Below are positions 4,775 through 6,955 of a stretch of 6,955 nt of DNA, one piece after another. The notes below the pieces were generated by a model. That model ran no database searches. It had not been told where the DNA came from and saw only the letters and a program-made list of their open reading frames with translations. Positions within the stretch are counted from its first letter, which is position 1. Every line of letters starts with the position of its first letter. Source of the DNA: JBEVNX01 sp040507895 (GTDB taxonomy: Bacteria; Desulfobacterota; Binatia; JACPRU01); contig JBEVNX010000092.1 in the NCBI GenBank assembly GCA_040507895.1, positions 1 through 6,955 on the forward strand, in the 5' to 3' direction. The position numbers and the translations under genes are program-made.

Positions 4775-6955
4775 ATGAATCGCCTTGTCACGATGGCGTT
4801 GTTTACCGTCTTGGCCTTGAGCTCGATCGCCGCGGGGGAGTCGGCGCTCGAAGTGATTCGCGTCGTCGGCAACAGCCGGGTCGAACAGAGCGCGATCCGC
4901 GTGCGCGTGCGAAGCGAAATCGGCCAGCCCGCCGACCCGGCCGTCATCGAGCAGGACGTCCGTTCGATCTATGCGATGGGATTCTTCGAGGACGTCCAGG
5001 CGTCGCTCGAGGACGTCGACGGGAAGCTCACGTTGAGCTTTCGGGTGGTGGAACGACCGATGATCCAGGAGATCAAGATCGAGGGCAACAAGAAGATCGA
5101 CACCGAAGATCTGCAGGCGGCTTTCAAGGTCCGGCCGCACACGTTGCTCGACGTCGAGAAGATTCAACGCGGCATCGAGGACGCCAAGAAGCTCTACGAC
5201 AAGAAGGGCTACAAGGACGCGACGATCAACTTCACCACCTCCGAGCCCGAGAACGGCGAGGTCACGCTCACGTTGCACGTCGACGAGGGTAAGATCATCC
5301 GCGTCCAGGACATCATCTTCGAGGGCAACCGGGCGTTCCCGGCCCGCCGGCTGCGGGGCCTGATGCAGACGAAGGAGAAGTCGATCCTCTCCTGGGCCAC
5401 GGGGGCCGGGAACCTCGATCAAGAGGTTCTCAAGACCGACGTCGAGCGCCTGACGGCGTTTTACTACGACAACGGCTACGTCAACGTAAAAGTCGACGAG
5501 CCCCAGATCGAGCGTAAGGAAAACGGGCTCGAGATCACCATCAAGATCGAGGAAGGCGATCAGTTCAAGGTCGGCACCGTGAAGCTCGGCGGAGACTTCA
5601 TGGGCACCGAGAAAATGGTCCTGTCAGCGCTCGAGATGAAAAGTGGAGAAGTGTTCCGAGCGAGCAATCTGCGAAAGGACGTTCTCGCGCTCACCGAATC
5701 CTACGGCAACTACGGCTACGCCTTCGTCAACGTCGAGCCGCTCACGGACGTCGAGCCGGACAAGAAGGTGGTCGACATCGAATACAAGGTCGACAAGGGC
5801 CCGCTGGTGTATTTCGATCGCATCGAGATCAGCGGCAACACCAAGACCAAGGATGAGGTCATTCGCCGCGAGCTGCTCGTCCAGGAGCAACAGCGGTTCA
5901 ACGGCGTGGAGCTCAAGCTGAGCCGCGCGCGCGTGCAGCGTCTCGGGCTCTTCCAAGACGTCAACATGACGACCCAGCGCTCGCCCCAGCCCGACAAGAT
6001 CGACCTGCTCGTCGACGTCAAGGAAGCGCAAACGGGTGCGTTCACCGCGGGAGCTGGCTTCAGCACCGCCGACCAGTTCCTGTTCAATGTGCGGCTTACG
6101 GAGAACAACCTGTTCGGCACGGGCAACCGCGCGGCGATCAACGCCGACTTCGGCTCGCAGACCCGCAACTTCTCGCTCAACTATACCGATTCGTACACCT
6201 TCGACACGTACTTCACGACCCAATTCGAAGGATTCAACTACAAAACCGAGTTCGACGATTTCGACCGCGAGGGCACCGGTTTCTCGATCCAAGCGCTCTA
6301 CCCGTTCACCGCGCTCGGCGTTCGGCGGATCCCGTTCATCGGCACTTCTCTCGACGAAGTTCGCTTCGGCCTGCAGTACAAGCTCGAGGACAGCGACATC
6401 ACCAATCTGACCCCCGGGTTCATCATACCGAGCATCACGGAGGAGCAGGGGCAGCAGCTCTACAGCAGCTTCATCCCGACGCTGGTGCGCAACACGCTGA
6501 ACCATCCCTTCGATCCCACGGAGGGCTCGTTTCAGACCGCTTCGTTGCAGTTCGCCGGCGTCGGCGCCGGGACGAACTTCCTGCTCGCGGAGGGCCGCAC
6601 CCGCTTTTTCTATCCGTTCTACAAGAGCCAGACGTGGGGTACGTTCGTCGCTTCCACCGGCGGACGCGTCGGCTGGGGAATAGGGGAAGCGGCACGCAAC
6701 GGTAACGACATCCCTCTTTTCGAGCGCTTCTTCCCCGGCGGCATCAATTCGGTGCGCGGCTACGAGGCGCGCTCGCTCGGCCCGCGCGAGCCCGTCTTCG
6801 ACGCGTGCACGGGGGAAATCGTCGATACGTCGCCGGTCGGCGGTAGCATCCAGCTCATCAACAACAACGAGATCATCTACCCGATCGTCGAATCGATCGG
6901 GCTTCGCGGCGTCCTGTTCTTCGACCTCGGCAACGCCTGGGCCCACGATCAGGGC
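4775..6955 (+). CDS. bamA: Outer membrane protein assembly factor BamA (3' end missing)
   Basis: This Omp85-family protein is the core of the BAM complex, which folds and inserts beta-barrel proteins into the outer membrane. I translated the frame codon by codon: 727 codons run to the window edge without a stop. A signal peptide covers about residues 1-21 (hydrophobic core ALFTVLALSSIAAG). Five POTRA domains follow at about 25-95, 96-173, 174-262, 263-343 and 344-419, several opening with the typical IxxIxIEGNxKI pattern. The barrel starts near 420 (GAFTAGAGFSTADQFLFNVR, then NNLFGTGNRA). PLFERFFPGGINSVRGYEAR carries the Omp85 VRG[FY] motif at 660-663, followed by SLGPRE and FFDLGNAW. Roughly the last 60-70 residues, including the closing strand, should lie beyond the edge. 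An in-frame GTG at 4760 is an alternative start; the ATG gives a cleaner signal peptide. No Shine-Dalgarno is seen. The gene follows lolD by 99 bases and may share its transcript. Confidence 0.95.
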   Translation, partial: MNRLVTMALFTVLALSSIAAGESALEVIRVVGNSRVEQSAIRVRVRSEIGQPADPAVIEQDVRSIYAMGFFEDVQASLEDVDGKLTLSFRVVERPMIQEIKIEGNKKIDTEDLQAAFKVRPHTLLDVEKIQRGIEDAKKLYDKKGYKDATINFTTSEPENGEVTLTLHVDEGKIIRVQDIIFEGNRAFPARRLRGLMQTKEKSILSWATGAGNLDQEVLKTDVERLTAFYYDNGYVNVKVDEPQIERKENGLEITIKIEEGDQFKVGTVKLGGDFMGTEKMVLSALEMKSGEVFRASNLRKDVLALTESYGNYGYAFVNVEPLTDVEPDKKVVDIEYKVDKGPLVYFDRIEISGNTKTKDEVIRRELLVQEQQRFNGVELKLSRARVQRLGLFQDVNMTTQRSPQPDKIDLLVDVKEAQTGAFTAGAGFSTADQFLFNVRLTENNLFGTGNRAAINADFGSQTRNFSLNYTDSYTFDTYFTTQFEGFNYKTEFDDFDREGTGFSIQALYPFTALGVRRIPFIGTSLDEVRFGLQYKLEDSDITNLTPGFIIPSITEEQGQQLYSSFIPTLVRNTLNHPFDPTEGSFQTASLQFAGVGAGTNFLLAEGRTRFFYPFYKSQTWGTFVASTGGRVGWGIGEAARNGNDIPLFERFFPGGINSVRGYEARSLGPREPVFDACTGEIVDTSPVGGSIQLINNNEIIYPIVESIGLRGVLFFDLGNAWAHDQG

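Noticed and set aside
5624..6946. Long open frame of 440 codons on the minus strand, opposite bamA.
   Set aside because: It lies wholly antisense to an intact bamA frame with clear POTRA and barrel motifs. Its translation is low-complexity, rich in Glu/Asp/Arg/Val/Ala, with no recognisable domain, as expected for a GC-rich codon shadow.

Overview
The window is a GC-rich stretch of ordinary chromosome from a Gram-negative (diderm) bacterium. Every gene reads on the + strand and all five belong to envelope biogenesis or tRNA charging. The run lysS - lolC/E - lolD - bamA is a gene order I associate with Deltaproteobacteria in the broad sense (for example Geobacter and relatives, Desulfobacterota, Binatota-like lineages). 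Together with the high GC, this makes a GC-rich member of that assemblage the best guess. The exact lineage cannot be read from the window.

Layout. At 1-1042 is the 3' part of a gene for an EnvC-type murein hydrolase activator: a coiled coil followed by a degenerate LytM/M23 domain. A 134-base gap holds a GC-rich inverted repeat and an unremarkable leader. Then come lysS (1177-2661, class II lysyl-tRNA synthetase), a single LolC/LolE-family permease gene (2674-3936) and lolD (3929-4675, ABC ATPase). The lysS-lolC gap is 12 bases and the lolC-lolD overlap is 8 bases. After 99 bases, bamA starts at 4775 and runs off the right edge at 6955. It has a signal peptide, five POTRA domains and most of the beta-barrel, and lacks only the last barrel strands. 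No gene-free stretch exceeds about 135 bases, and I saw no RNA gene, mobile element, CRISPR array or long repeat.

How the genes work together. The LolC/E-LolD complex extracts mature lipoproteins from the inner membrane for delivery to the outer membrane. Some of those lipoproteins are, in known systems, accessory subunits of the BAM complex whose core is BamA. Placing lolCD directly before bamA therefore groups lipoprotein sorting with outer-membrane protein insertion. In relatives the block usually continues into skp and lpx genes, which would lie beyond the right edge. EnvC acts on the peptidoglycan layer at division. The tight spacing suggests lysS, lolC/E and lolD are co-transcribed, probably with bamA.

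I found no novel system. The points worth a second look are small: a shortened linker and lost metal ligands in the EnvC-like protein, an acidic residue in the first membrane helix of the Lol permease, and short palindromes in the two intergenic gaps.
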